In this document: one piece after another, positions 17,956 through 26,370 of the stretch
Layout of the letters: each line of letters begins with the position of its first letter
Position numbering within the stretch: position 1 is the stretch's first letter
Source of the DNA: SHVO01 sp041906145
GTDB taxonomy: Bacteria; Pseudomonadota; Alphaproteobacteria; Rhodospirillales; Rhodospirillaceae
NCBI GenBank assembly: GCA_041906145.1
Contig: JAYRJU010000002.1
Coordinates: 124,001 to 188,000 of the forward strand
DNA length: 64,000 nucleotides
Direction of reading: 5' to 3'
Program-made: the position numbers and the translations under genes
Notes under the pieces: generated by a model
What the model was told of the DNA's origin: nothing
Databases searched by the model: none
The model's input: only the letters and a program-made list of their open reading frames with translations

Positions 17956-19062
17956 CTATTGCACCTCGAACAGAGGTTCCCAGCGGCCGTCGCGCTTCTC
18001 GAACAGTTCGCGGTTGACGCTGCGGTCGAGCGCGGCGTCGAATTCCTCACGGGTCATCTTGTAGTACTCGAGGTATTCTTCGACGTGGCGCTCGGGATAC
18101 TGGTTGTCGTACAGCTGAACCAGCGGTTTGGCTTGTTCGCGCGTCAGCGCGCCGCGGCGGATCTCGATGTTCGCATCCTGCGTCGCGCGGCCGAAACCGA
18201 ATTTGAGGTACATCAGGTAGGTGTGCAGCGCGTAGAGCGAAGAGTCGTTCTGCGCGAAATTGGTGAAGGTGCCCGAATTGCTTTCTTCGTTTTCCTTCAG
18301 GCCGCAGTGCTCCTTGGCCACAAGATAGTTGCGGTAGGAATCCCAAGCTTCGAAGTAGGACCAGTGGGTCTTGAAAACGCCGATGCGCTTCAATTCGTTC
18401 TCGTCCGGGAACGTCCACTGATAGATTTTCTTCTGGTCCAGCTGGCCGAATGTTTTTTCGTATTGGCCCGACAGATACACCTTCTTGATGTAATCGACAT
18501 AGAAGTAGGGCGTGTATTTGGTTTCGGTCGAGCCGCCATATTCCATTTCGCCGTCTTCGCCGTAGAAGATCGGCGCGATTTCATTCAGAGCCGCCGCGCG
18601 GATCACGGCCGATAGGATGCCGGTCGTCCAGCCGAAGAGCGGGCGGCCATGCTCTATGAAGCCGATCCTATTGATCTTCTGCATCGTGTCGGTATCCAGC
18701 GTGATGTGCAGGTGGTCGTAGCCGGAGTTCACGAAGTCCGTCAGGTTCTCGTTTCCGATGCCAAACTCCAGCGGCGGTCGCACTGTGATGCAAAGCGGCG
18801 TCATGCCGTATACGTGCTTGAGCTGGTAGGCGACATAGGAGCCGTCCTTACCGCCTGATACCGGACACAACACGTCATAACGCCCATCGGTGCGGCGGTG
18901 CTTGTCGAAAAGGGCCAAAAGCTCTTTCTTGCGCGAGTCCCAATCGAAGGTCTTTTTCTCTTCCGACCACTGGCAGGCGTTGCAGACGCCCTCCGCGCTG
19001 AACTCGACGCGCGGGCGCGTCGACATGTTGAAGCAGCGTGTGCACCAGAAGAGATTTTTCAT
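17956..19062 (-). CDS. ptmG: N-acetyl sugar amidotransferase, WbpG/PseA/PtmG family
   Basis: 368 residues. N-terminal zinc-type cysteines (C7, C10, C27, C30), then the PP-loop ATP-pyrophosphatase motif SGGKDGS at 69-75. The family adenylates the acetamido oxygen and replaces it with an amine to give acetamidino sugars: PseA for pseudaminic, PtmG for legionaminic acid, WbpG for LPS sugars. Here the legionaminic genes point to PtmG. ATG overlaps the stop of the acetyltransferase (ATGA). Confidence 0.88.
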   Translation of the reverse strand: MKNLFWCTRCFNMSTRPRVEFSAEGVCNACQWSEEKKTFDWDSRKKELLALFDKHRRTDGRYDVLCPVSGGKDGSYVAYQLKHVYGMTPLCITVRPPLEFGIGNENLTDFVNSGYDHLHITLDTDTMQKINRIGFIEHGRPLFGWTTGILSAVIRAAALNEIAPIFYGEDGEMEYGGSTETKYTPYFYVDYIKKVYLSGQYEKTFGQLDQKKIYQWTFPDENELKRIGVFKTHWSYFEAWDSYRNYLVAKEHCGLKENEESNSGTFTNFAQNDSSLYALHTYLMYLKFGFGRATQDANIEIRRGALTREQAKPLVQLYDNQYPERHVEEYLEYYKMTREEFDAALDRSVNRELFEKRDGRWEPLFEVQ

Positions 19063-19769
19063 TTGGAAAATCCGTGGAAAATTCTTGAAAGGAGGAAGGG
19101 AACGTTCGCATTGTCCGGTTTCACCGCTGTGCCGGCGACCAGCGCGCCATCCGGAACGTCGCGGTTCACCACCATCGCTCCGGCGCCGAGTACGACCCGA
19201 CTGCCGATCTTGGAGTTTCCGATGATGGTCGATTTCGCATACATCAGCACACCGTCGCCGAGGACGGGATAGTCGAGGCTGCCTTCACGCGGGCTGCCGC
19301 CGATGGAGCAGTTTTGATAGATGCACAAGAAGTTGCCCAGCTGCGCTCGCCCGACCACGCTGCCCACGGGATGCACGTAGACGAATACTTCCGGCAACTC
19401 CACTTGGTGATACATGTCGAACGCGTGCAGCGCCTTGTTTAGCAAGTAGACGCGTGTGGCGACGTCTTCGTGCTTGGCTTTCGAAAGCGCATGGGCGAGC
19501 AGCGAGAGGTAAACCGCGTATCGGTCGCTATGAAGGTGCGACAACGAGCCTTCACCGTCACGCGTATAGCCCGCGAGGGCGATATGTTTCCAACCGCGTG
19601 CAATTGCCGCCAGGGCTTGTTCCGTCCCGCCCTCCATGACGTCAAGCGGCAGCGGATGGCCGTCCGGGAAAAATGCGCCGATCTGGGCGCGCACGTAGGT
19701 CGCCAGAGCCGCGACGCTCAGCGTGCTCCAAACCCGCCCTGAAACCGTGTTGATCGAAACTTGGTCCAT
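19059..19769 (-). CDS. left-handed beta-helix acetyltransferase, CysE-like
   Basis: 236 residues from the ATG at 19769 (a GTG one codon earlier is possible). N-terminal ~125 residues are helical; from ~130 the hexapeptide helix begins: VHPVGSVVGRAQLGNFLCIY, then IGNSKIGSRVVLGAGAMVV. The order (helical N-domain then beta-helix) is that of serine O-acetyltransferases rather than the Rossmann-plus-helix PglD/LegH type. It may supply the N- or O-acetyl group of the legionaminic derivative. Fourth-to-last step assignments cannot be made from sequence. Confidence 0.75.
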   Translation of the reverse strand: MDQVSINTVSGRVWSTLSVAALATYVRAQIGAFFPDGHPLPLDVMEGGTEQALAAIARGWKHIALAGYTRDGEGSLSHLHSDRYAVYLSLLAHALSKAKHEDVATRVYLLNKALHAFDMYHQVELPEVFVYVHPVGSVVGRAQLGNFLCIYQNCSIGGSPREGSLDYPVLGDGVLMYAKSTIIGNSKIGSRVVLGAGAMVVNRDVPDGALVAGTAVKPDNANVPFLLSRIFHGFSK

Positions 19770-19772
19770 CAC

Positions 19773-20543
19773 CTAGGCCCAAGACGCCATGTTCATGTTT
19801 GCTTCTAGCAGGGCCGCGCGCGAGGCTGAAAGGCCCTTGCCGATGAACGCGAAAAGATTCGAAGTGGCCACACCCGACACGCGTGGCAGCTCCAGGCCTG
19901 GCTGGAAGTGGTCGGTCCGCCCGACGCCGCCCATCAACACGAACGGCAGGTGGATTTCAGGCGGTACGACGTCGAAAACGTTAAGGTCGAGGCCCATGCC
20001 CGTACCGTCGCGGTCGACAGAGTTGATCAGGATTTCGCCTACGCCCAACGATGCAACATGACTGACCCACGAGCTCAAAGTGCTCGCGGCCGGGCTCTCG
20101 CCGCCGCGCAGGAACGGGGCGCGAGGGCCCTCGAGGCCACGATAGTCGACGGAGGCCATCAGCGCCTGCTCGCCGTAAACGTTCGCGATCTGGCGCACCA
20201 CGGTGGGATTCTGCCACAGCATCGTGTTCACCACGACTTTGTCGGCGCCATTGTGAAAATAGGTTTCGGCATCGCGGAAGTCGCGGATTGCCCCGCCCAA
20301 GGCCACCGGCACGAAGACTTCCGCGGCAATACTGGACGCGGTCGCCAGGAAGCGCTTCTGGTCAACGGTATCGCTCTCGACGTTAAGGATCACAAGCTCA
20401 TCGATGAACTGCGACACTTTCGAAAAATTGTAATTCCGTTTGAGCCAATCGGCGTTGCCGACCTTCTGCAGGCGGAAATTGCGGCTGATGCAGAACTGTC
20501 CGTTCAGGTGCAGGAGGACGAAGATGAGGCGCTTCTTGGGCAA
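19773..20543 (-). CDS. HisF-like ammonia-channel subunit of the sugar amidination system
   Basis: 256 residues from a TTG start at 20543, with AGGA about 9 bases upstream; the open frame runs on to 20843 but that part lies inside ptmE. It is a HisF barrel (GGAIRDFRDAETYFHNGADK, VVNTMLW, ILINSVDRDGTG, VLMGGVGRTDHF). Compared with true HisF the catalytic Asp11 segment CLDVKDG reads VLLHLNG and FLDI reads ILNV, so cyclase chemistry is probably lost. That fits the WbpG/HisH/HisF systems in which HisF only delivers ammonia. The later Asp (SVDYRG) remains. Confidence 0.85.
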   Translation of the reverse strand: MPKKRLIFVLLHLNGQFCISRNFRLQKVGNADWLKRNYNFSKVSQFIDELVILNVESDTVDQKRFLATASSIAAEVFVPVALGGAIRDFRDAETYFHNGADKVVVNTMLWQNPTVVRQIANVYGEQALMASVDYRGLEGPRAPFLRGGESPAASTLSSWVSHVASLGVGEILINSVDRDGTGMGLDLNVFDVVPPEIHLPFVLMGGVGRTDHFQPGLELPRVSGVATSNLFAFIGKGLSASRAALLEANMNMASWA

Positions 20544-20563
20544 GGCGGAGTTCCTGTGATCGC

Positions 20564-21646
20564 TTAGGCGCCCGGTCGGCGGTTTGGTTTCTCGTAGTCG
20601 TCGGGGCGGCCGATGTCGACCCAAGCCTCGTGAATGGGATAGACGATTGTACGCAGCGAAGCGTCGCGCAGACGTCCGAACAGCGTCGGCATGTCGCAGC
20701 GTTCGCCGGGGTTCAGGAAGTCGAGGGCGTCCGGGTTGAGCGCGTAGATGCCGGCGTTGACGTGGCTGCGGGAAATCGGCTTTTCCTCGAAACCCACGAT
20801 GTCCACGCCGCGCGTCGTCACGACGCCGAACGGATGCTGCCACTCGTGAAGTCTTACCGCCATTGTCGCGGTCGCTTCCGAACGCGCGTGGAATTTTAGT
20901 ACCTCGCTATAGTGCACATCCGTCAGCACATCGCCGTTGGTGACGACGAACGGTGCGTTTGGACGCGGGCGCAAGAGGCCGATGGCGCCGGCCGTTCCCA
21001 AGGGTTCGTTCTCGCGCAGGTATTCGATCTGGATATTCAACTTCGCGCCGTCGCCGAAGTACTCCTCGATCATGTGGCCGAGGTAGTGCACCGAAATCAC
21101 GAAGCGCTGGAAGCCTTCGGCCTTGGCGCGTTCGATGATGTGTTCGAGCATCGGCTTGCCGTTCACGGGCAACAACGGCTTCGGGCAGTTTTCGGTGTAG
21201 GGACGCAGGCGCGTGCCCATGCCGCCGGCCATGATGATCATGACGTTATCGCGATGGCTCGGCGCCATCAGTTCGTTCAGCAGGTGCAGCCCGGCAAGCT
21301 GATGTCTGTCGTCGACGATCGGCAAGGCACTGATGCGGTTGCTCTGCATCAGCTTCAAGACCGCTTCTTTCGGCATGTCGATCGGCGAAACCATCGCTTC
21401 GCGCTGGATGATGGCGTCGATCGGGCTCTTGAGCTCGAGACCGCGAAGCAGGCCGCGGCGGATGTCGCCGTCGGTGATCGTGCCTACGAACGTGCCTTGG
21501 GGCGAGACCACCAGGGCGATCTGGAGGCCGGATTCATTCAGATTGGCGGCCGCGTCATGGACCGTCGCATCCGCCGGAAGGAGCGCCTTCCTCCACGACT
21601 GCGAGATCTCGGCAGGCGCCGGCGAAAATGTGGGAGACTCAGGCAT
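20564..21646 (-). CDS. ptmE: CBS-domain sugar nucleotidyltransferase, PtmE type
   Basis: 360 residues. Two CBS domains fill residues ~18-130 (VVSPQGTFVGTITDGDIRRG; ISALPIVDDRHQLAG). From ~134 comes a nucleotidyltransferase with IIMAGGMGTRLRPYT, CPKPLLPVNGKPML and VVTNGDVLTD. In Campylobacter PtmE makes the GDP-amino-sugar used by the legionaminic acid route. It is the first gene of the ten-gene leftward operon, whose junctions are mostly stop-start overlaps. CBS domains suggest allosteric control by a nucleotide. Confidence 0.87.
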   Translation of the reverse strand: MPESPTFSPAPAEISQSWRKALLPADATVHDAAANLNESGLQIALVVSPQGTFVGTITDGDIRRGLLRGLELKSPIDAIIQREAMVSPIDMPKEAVLKLMQSNRISALPIVDDRHQLAGLHLLNELMAPSHRDNVMIIMAGGMGTRLRPYTENCPKPLLPVNGKPMLEHIIERAKAEGFQRFVISVHYLGHMIEEYFGDGAKLNIQIEYLRENEPLGTAGAIGLLRPRPNAPFVVTNGDVLTDVHYSEVLKFHARSEATATMAVRLHEWQHPFGVVTTRGVDIVGFEEKPISRSHVNAGIYALNPDALDFLNPGERCDMPTLFGRLRDASLRTIVYPIHEAWVDIGRPDDYEKPNRRPGA

Positions 21647-21817
21647 GGCAGCTTCCGAAATTCGTCCTTTGGCCGGACTCTTGGAATCCTAGCCTGTAAG
21701 TCAATAACGCAAGAAAGTTAATAAGATAGCCGTCGTTGGGTGTGTTTAGGGGCTGCGGCGGTGAAGGGCACCTTAAGGAAGTGTCAGAAGGCCTCGCGCG
21801 GGCTCCCCGGCTTGCTG

Positions 21818-22315
21818 CTACGCGGGGCCGGTAATGCCTGTGAAACCAAGCAGTCCGGCGATAAAACACGCCAGGATACCCGCTGCAAGGCCCGGTCCCA
21901 GGGGCATCTCGCCGCGCCAAACCGCCTTACCGGTCATCAAGCCCGCTAAGCCCGCGCCCAGAAGCGTCAGAATGCCCCCAGCCGCCATGATGTACGGAAG
22001 CGCGACAGGGCCCAGCCATAGGCCGCCGGCGGCTACCAGCTTGACGTCACCCAGGCCCATGGCCTCCCGGCCTTTCCACCGGCTCACCAGCCAGCGCAGT
22101 CCCCAAAATAGGCCGCCGTTCAGCGCGGCGCCCCCGAGCGCCATCTGCCAGGACAAAGCGAGCGGCGATCCTATCAGCGCCACCGTCAGGCCGCCGGCCG
22201 CCAGCGCGATCTGCAACGGATCAGGCAGGTATCCTGTCTTCAGGTCGATCACGGAAAGGGCGATCAGAATCGCAGCGAGATAGGCCACGCAGGCCAATGT
22301 CCAAGGATCCGTCAC
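21818..22315 (-). CDS. prepilin peptidase, short A24 form
   Basis: 165 residues, almost entirely transmembrane. The two catalytic aspartates are in VIDLKTGYLPD and GLGDVKL. Inner-membrane aspartyl protease that cuts leader peptides of prepilins or pseudopilins. The protein lacks the N-terminal N-methyltransferase domain of PilD/GspO, so it is of the short type seen in Flp/tad-like systems and some archaeal-type peptidases; methylation would need another protein or not occur. Together with the GspE-type ATPase at the left edge it frames the nonulosonate cluster. Confidence 0.88.
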   Translation of the reverse strand: MTDPWTLACVAYLAAILIALSVIDLKTGYLPDPLQIALAAGGLTVALIGSPLALSWQMALGGAALNGGLFWGLRWLVSRWKGREAMGLGDVKLVAAGGLWLGPVALPYIMAAGGILTLLGAGLAGLMTGKAVWRGEMPLGPGLAAGILACFIAGLLGFTGITGPA

Positions 22316-22411
22316 CGCGCACTCCGCATGATTTCAACGCCGTCGTCTCGAGGGGTGCATCGCTTTGGATTCGCGTCCGAATCGTCACCGCGCGCAACCT
22401 TGGCGCTCGTT

Positions 22412-22439
22412 TTGCGCTGTGGGTGTTATATGCTATGAA
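22412..22439 (+). promoter_or_regulatory. possible sigma-70 promoter for tRNA-Gly
   Basis: TTGCGC (22412-22417) and TATGAA (22434-22439) are separated by 16 bases, in the AT-richer stretch upstream of the tRNA. Transcription would begin about 45 bases before the mature tRNA. Boxes are imperfect. Confidence 0.3.
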
Positions 22440-22493
22440 CGCTCACCACAGCCTAAAATTCTCGCAAGGCTCAAGGGGGGCGATGCGGGGCAT

Positions 22494-22567
22494 GCGGGTG
22501 TAGTTCAATGGTAGAACGAAAGCTTCCCAAGCTTTAGGCGAGGGTTCGATTCCCTTCACCCGCTCCA
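22494..22567 (+). tRNA. tRNA-Gly, anticodon CCC
   Basis: Full cloverleaf: acceptor GCGGGTG pairs with CACCCGC, then discriminator T and an encoded CCA (22565-22567). D-arm AGTTCAATGGTAGAAC; anticodon stem AAAGC/GCTTT with loop TTCCCAA, giving CCC; T-arm GAGGG-TTCGATT-CCCTT. Reads GGG codons. Confidence 0.95.
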
Positions 22568-22699
22568 TTTCCTGAAACGCCCCCGGATGGATGGTTCCGC
22601 GCGTACCATCCATCCTCCAACTTTTGTCGCGAGCTTCGGCCTGGCAGGCTCCATTCCGCGCGCGCGGGATATTGATTTAGTAAGGCAGCACGACCACCC

Positions 22700-23686
22700 A
22701 TGACGGGTCGAGACTCCAAGGCTGATGCGGCTGGCGCTTTCCAGGAAGGCGTCCTGCGGAATACCCATTTCGATTTCCAGGCCAAGGTTTTCCAGGCGCC
22801 GGGCGCGTGCTTCATCCTGAAGGGCAAGGACAAGATCCCGATGTTCGCCGTCGAGATGGGCGCCGGCCTCGGCTACATCTCGCTGAAGGACTTGCGTAAG
22901 ACCTTCCACATCGCCGAGGGCAGTCACGACGACAAGCTTATCGAGCAGGCTGCAGCCGGGTTACGGCATGTGCCCGATATCCGTCCGGGCGACGAGATCC
23001 CCAACGAGATCCTGAACGGTACGGCATCGTGGACGGTCGCGCGCAAGCACAAGCAGGTCGCCCGTGAGCGGATCCAGGTTCAGCTTCTCTCCTGGATGGG
23101 CGGCAAGCCCATCACCTATACCACCCAGGAAGAGCTGAAAGGGATCGTCGGCAACGACGAGAATAAGAAGGCGCTGAAGGACGCCTTTATCAAGGCCGCC
23201 GCCGCGCTCGGCTACGGGCCGGACGAGACCGAGAAAGTACTCGACCTCATCGAAACCTTGGCGCGCGAGATTTGCTACATCGAAGCGCTGCGCGAACGCT
23301 CGCGCGAGCTCAAGAAGATCCAAAGCAATGTCGAGAGTTTGACAAAAGTCTACAATGACATACGCGGCTCCGCCGATATCAGCCGCGTCAAACTTCTCAT
23401 GGTTCGCGGCCTCAATGAGTTGGACAATATCCTCAACAATGTGGACGCCGAGACGGCGGACATCATGAATGCGCTGATGTCGCTTGATTACGTGGTGAAA
23501 GCTGTTCGCCACGCGCGCGACACGTTGCACTTCCTGTTGATGGAATGGGATCCCGTGATCGCCAAGTGGGAGAATCTCGCGCTTGTACGGAGTCAGGAGG
23601 TCGACCGGGCGCTCCTCGCGACCTATCAGTTCCTTGCCTCCCGGTTCGATACCGGTAAGAGTTTGATGAGGAAGTCCGGTAATTAG
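22700..23686 (+). CDS. unrecognised 328-residue helical protein
   Basis: I do not recognise this family. Residues ~15-75 look beta-rich (THFDFQAKVFQAPGACFILK; IPMFAVEMGAGLGYISL), and the rest is mostly helical with heptad-like stretches (~195-245 and ~275-320, ending EVDRALLATYQFLASRF). No signal peptide, transmembrane helix or repeat. Codon use matches its neighbours, arguing for a real gene. It stands alone between tRNA-Gly and the convergent argE, with no clear ribosome-binding site at the ATG, so a later start (for example MFAVEM) cannot be ruled out. No function is proposed. Confidence 0.75.
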   Translation: MTGRDSKADAAGAFQEGVLRNTHFDFQAKVFQAPGACFILKGKDKIPMFAVEMGAGLGYISLKDLRKTFHIAEGSHDDKLIEQAAAGLRHVPDIRPGDEIPNEILNGTASWTVARKHKQVARERIQVQLLSWMGGKPITYTTQEELKGIVGNDENKKALKDAFIKAAAALGYGPDETEKVLDLIETLAREICYIEALRERSRELKKIQSNVESLTKVYNDIRGSADISRVKLLMVRGLNELDNILNNVDAETADIMNALMSLDYVVKAVRHARDTLHFLLMEWDPVIAKWENLALVRSQEVDRALLATYQFLASRFDTGKSLMRKSGN

Positions 23687-23705
23687 GCGAAGCGTTTTGC
23701 GGCGA

Positions 23706-23734
23706 AGGCGGCGACGGCCGCCGTAGTAAATACG
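23706..23734. terminator. possible tandem hairpins between convergent genes
   Basis: GGCGGC-GACG-GCCGCC (23706-23721) is followed at once by CCGTA-gtaaa-TACGG. Both lie in the 61-base gap between the 328-residue gene and argE. There is no T-run on the plus side, so termination is only likely, not certain. Confidence 0.35.
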
Positions 23735-23747
23735 GCAAAATCAAAAC

Positions 23748-24932
23748 TTACCGGGCGAGGTGCCGGATCAGGTCGAGCATGAATGTGGTGCCGGCTTCGA
23801 CCTGCGAAATCTCGATATATTCATTGGGCTGATGCGCCTGCGAGATCGATCCCGGCCCGCAGATCACGGTCGATAATCCGGTCTGTTGGAATTGCCCCGC
23901 TTCAGCGGCGAATGCGACGGCACGCGTCACGTTGTCGCCGGTTAGCATCCGGCACAATTGTTCGGCCTCGGATTCGCGTTCGGGTTTCAGCGCGGGCGTC
24001 CCGGCGCGCGGGATGGTTTCGATGTTGCAGCTCGGCGCGATGGCGCGCATGCGGGGCAGCACTTCACGGGCGCAATGCTCCGTGAACCGGCGGATGTACC
24101 GGTCCGGATCGTCTTCCGGCAAGGCTCGCACATCCCATTGGAATTCGCAGCTTCCGGCCATGATGTTGATCGCCGTGCCGCCATTGATGACGTTGACGGT
24201 CAGCGTCGTGTGCGAAGGCTCGAATAATCCATTGTGCGGGCCTTTTGCGGCGGATTCTTCACTCATTCCGCGCAGATATTGAATGAGTTCGGCGGCGATC
24301 ATCACCGCGCTCACGCCTCTGTGGGTCTGCGACGAATGGGATTCATGACCCGTCACGATTGTGCGCACCCCTGTGATGCCTTTATGGGCGCTCACGACTT
24401 TCATATCGGTGGGCTCGCCGACGATCACCGCGCGCGGTGCGGGCAACTCCTTGTTCAGGAGGCGAATCAGAGACGGCACGCCCGCGCATCCTACTTCCTC
24501 GTCGTAGGAGAAGGCGAAATGCAACGGTGTCTTCAGGGGCGCCGCTTTCATATCGTCGAGCGCCGCCAGGGCAATGGCGAGGAAGCATTTCATGTCCGCC
24601 GTGCCGCGTCCGTAGAGGCGGCCGTCCTTCGCCACGACACTGAACGGATCGGTGTGCCAATCCTGCCCGTCGATCGGCACGACGTCGGTGTGACCCGACA
24701 GGACAATACCGCCCGCGACATTTGGCCCGACGGTGGCAAGCAGGTTCGCCTTGGTCTTTTCTTCGTTGTAGACGAGACGGCTTTCCACGCCGTGGGCTTT
24801 CAAAAGCTCCTGAATGAAGCCGATGAACGCGAGATTGGAATTGCGAGATACCGTATCGAACGCCACCAGCTTTTCCAGCATGACGATGGAGCGGGCGGCG
24901 GCGGGCGAGGGGCTCATTCCTTCATCCGCCAT
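23748..24932 (-). CDS. argE: acetylornithine deacetylase
   Basis: 394 residues, M20 metallopeptidase family. Metal site GHTDVVP (His, Asp), GRGTADMKCF, the catalytic Glu pair in FSYDEEVGCAG, and dimer domain H in TIVTGHESHSS. Cleaves N-acetylornithine to ornithine in arginine synthesis. Start is uncertain by five codons: ATG 24932 lies inside the cysS end, while ATG 24917 overlaps the cysS stop (ATGA). Either way it is coupled to cysS. Related succinyl-diaminopimelate desuccinylase is possible but the length and motif order favour ArgE. Confidence 0.88.
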   Translation of the reverse strand: MADEGMSPSPAAARSIVMLEKLVAFDTVSRNSNLAFIGFIQELLKAHGVESRLVYNEEKTKANLLATVGPNVAGGIVLSGHTDVVPIDGQDWHTDPFSVVAKDGRLYGRGTADMKCFLAIALAALDDMKAAPLKTPLHFAFSYDEEVGCAGVPSLIRLLNKELPAPRAVIVGEPTDMKVVSAHKGITGVRTIVTGHESHSSQTHRGVSAVMIAAELIQYLRGMSEESAAKGPHNGLFEPSHTTLTVNVINGGTAINIMAGSCEFQWDVRALPEDDPDRYIRRFTEHCAREVLPRMRAIAPSCNIETIPRAGTPALKPERESEAEQLCRMLTGDNVTRAVAFAAEAGQFQQTGLSTVICGPGSISQAHQPNEYIEISQVEAGTTFMLDLIRHLAR

Positions 24933-26293
24933 TTGGTGCCGTCGGCACGGTCTTCGATCAGGACGCCGAGGGCATCCAATGCGGCGCGTACCCGGTCGGC
25001 TTCGGCGAAGTTGCGCGTTTTGCGCGCTTCATTGCGCGCCGCAATCAATTTTTCGACTTCGGCCACATCCACCAATTTCGCTTTTGGCGCGGCGGCGAAC
25101 CAGTCGGATGGTTTTTGCTGCAGCACGCCCATCATAGCGCCAGCCGCCAGCAACTGGCCTTTCAGCTTCGCCTTTTCGGCCGCGTCCGTGCTTGAATTGA
25201 GCGCGCGCGCCAGTGCCGAGATCTCCGCCATCGCGGCCGGCGTATTCAAATCGTCTTCCAGCGCCGCCACGAAAGCCTCGGGCGGCTCCTCGTCGGACTC
25301 TTCGATATCGGCCACCTGGTCCAGCGCGCCGTACAGGCGGTCCAACGTCTTCTTGGCCTGCATCGGGCTGTCATCCGACCAATCCAGCGGCTGACGGTAA
25401 TGCGCCGATAGCAGCGCCCAACGAAGCGCTTCGCCTGGCGTCGACTTCAAGGCTTCGTTCGAGCTGATAATGTTGCCCAGCGATTTGGACATCTTCTCAC
25501 GGTTCATCGTCAGGAAGCCGTTATGCATCCAGATGCCGACGAACCGTTTGCCGCCGTGCGCGCAGGTGCTCTGCGCCAGTTCATTCTCATGGTGCGGGAA
25601 AATCAAATCCTGTCCGCCGCCATGAATGTCGATGCTCTCGCCGAGGTGCGCGTCAATCATCGCCGAGCATTCGATATGCCAGCCGGGCCGTCCCCGGCCC
25701 CACGGGCTGTCCCAGCCCGGTTGGTCCGGCGTCGAGGGCTTCCACAACACGAAGTCGGCGGGGTCTTTCTTGTACGGGGCGACCTCGACACGCGCGCCGG
25801 CGATCATATCGTCGCGGTTCCGTCCTGACAGCGAGCCGTATTTCGGGAAACTTGGCACATTGAACAGGACGTGACCTTCCGCCGCATAGGCGTGGCCGCG
25901 CGCGATGAGATCTTCGATCATACGCAGCATCTGCGGGATGTGCTGCGTCGCGTGCGGCTCGATGGACGGGCGCAGCACGTTGAAGGCATCCATGTCTTCG
26001 TGCCAGATGTCGGTGTATCGCGAGGCAATGACGTCGATGGGCACGCCTTCATTCTTCGCCGCCGTATTAATCTTGTCGTCCACGTCCGTGATGTTGCGGG
26101 CGTAAACGACCAGCGGAAAGCGGTCCTTGAGCATGCGGTAAAGCACATCGAATACGACGGGAGGCCGCGCGTTACCCACATGGGTATAGTTGTAAACCGT
26201 CGGGCCGCACACATACATGGTGACGCGGTTTGGGTCGGCGGGTGTGAAGAGCTCCTTGCGGCGGCTCAGCGTATTGTAAAGCGTCAGCGGCAT
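24914..26293 (-). CDS. cysS: cysteinyl-tRNA synthetase
   Basis: 459 residues. Class I signature YNYTHVGNARP (HIGH equivalent), zinc Cys in VCGPTVYN, WHIECSAM, GGGQDLIFPHHENE, and EKMSKSLGN (KMSKS). Charges tRNA-Cys. All catalytic motifs present and length is normal. Confidence 0.97.
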   Translation of the reverse strand: MPLTLYNTLSRRKELFTPADPNRVTMYVCGPTVYNYTHVGNARPPVVFDVLYRMLKDRFPLVVYARNITDVDDKINTAAKNEGVPIDVIASRYTDIWHEDMDAFNVLRPSIEPHATQHIPQMLRMIEDLIARGHAYAAEGHVLFNVPSFPKYGSLSGRNRDDMIAGARVEVAPYKKDPADFVLWKPSTPDQPGWDSPWGRGRPGWHIECSAMIDAHLGESIDIHGGGQDLIFPHHENELAQSTCAHGGKRFVGIWMHNGFLTMNREKMSKSLGNIISSNEALKSTPGEALRWALLSAHYRQPLDWSDDSPMQAKKTLDRLYGALDQVADIEESDEEPPEAFVAALEDDLNTPAAMAEISALARALNSSTDAAEKAKLKGQLLAAGAMMGVLQQKPSDWFAAAPKAKLVDVAEVEKLIAARNEARKTRNFAEADRVRAALDALGVLIEDRADGTKWRMKE

Positions 26294-26370
26294 GAAAGCG
26301 CTCGAGGGTCCGGAAATCCTTAAGGTTCCCGGTGATAGCGCGAATGCAGGGGCTTGGGCTAGGGCATGTT

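Noticed and set aside
17320..20543. HisH and HisF as histidine biosynthesis genes
   Set aside because: Context is the WbpG/PtmG amidotransferase and leg genes, and HisF has lost key catalytic residues.
22494..22567. tRNA-Gly as an attachment site for a mobile island
   Set aside because: No integrase, direct repeat of the tRNA end, or foreign composition found nearby.
24234..25394. A 386-residue plus-strand frame over argE/cysS
   Set aside because: Antisense to two enzymes with full catalytic motifs.
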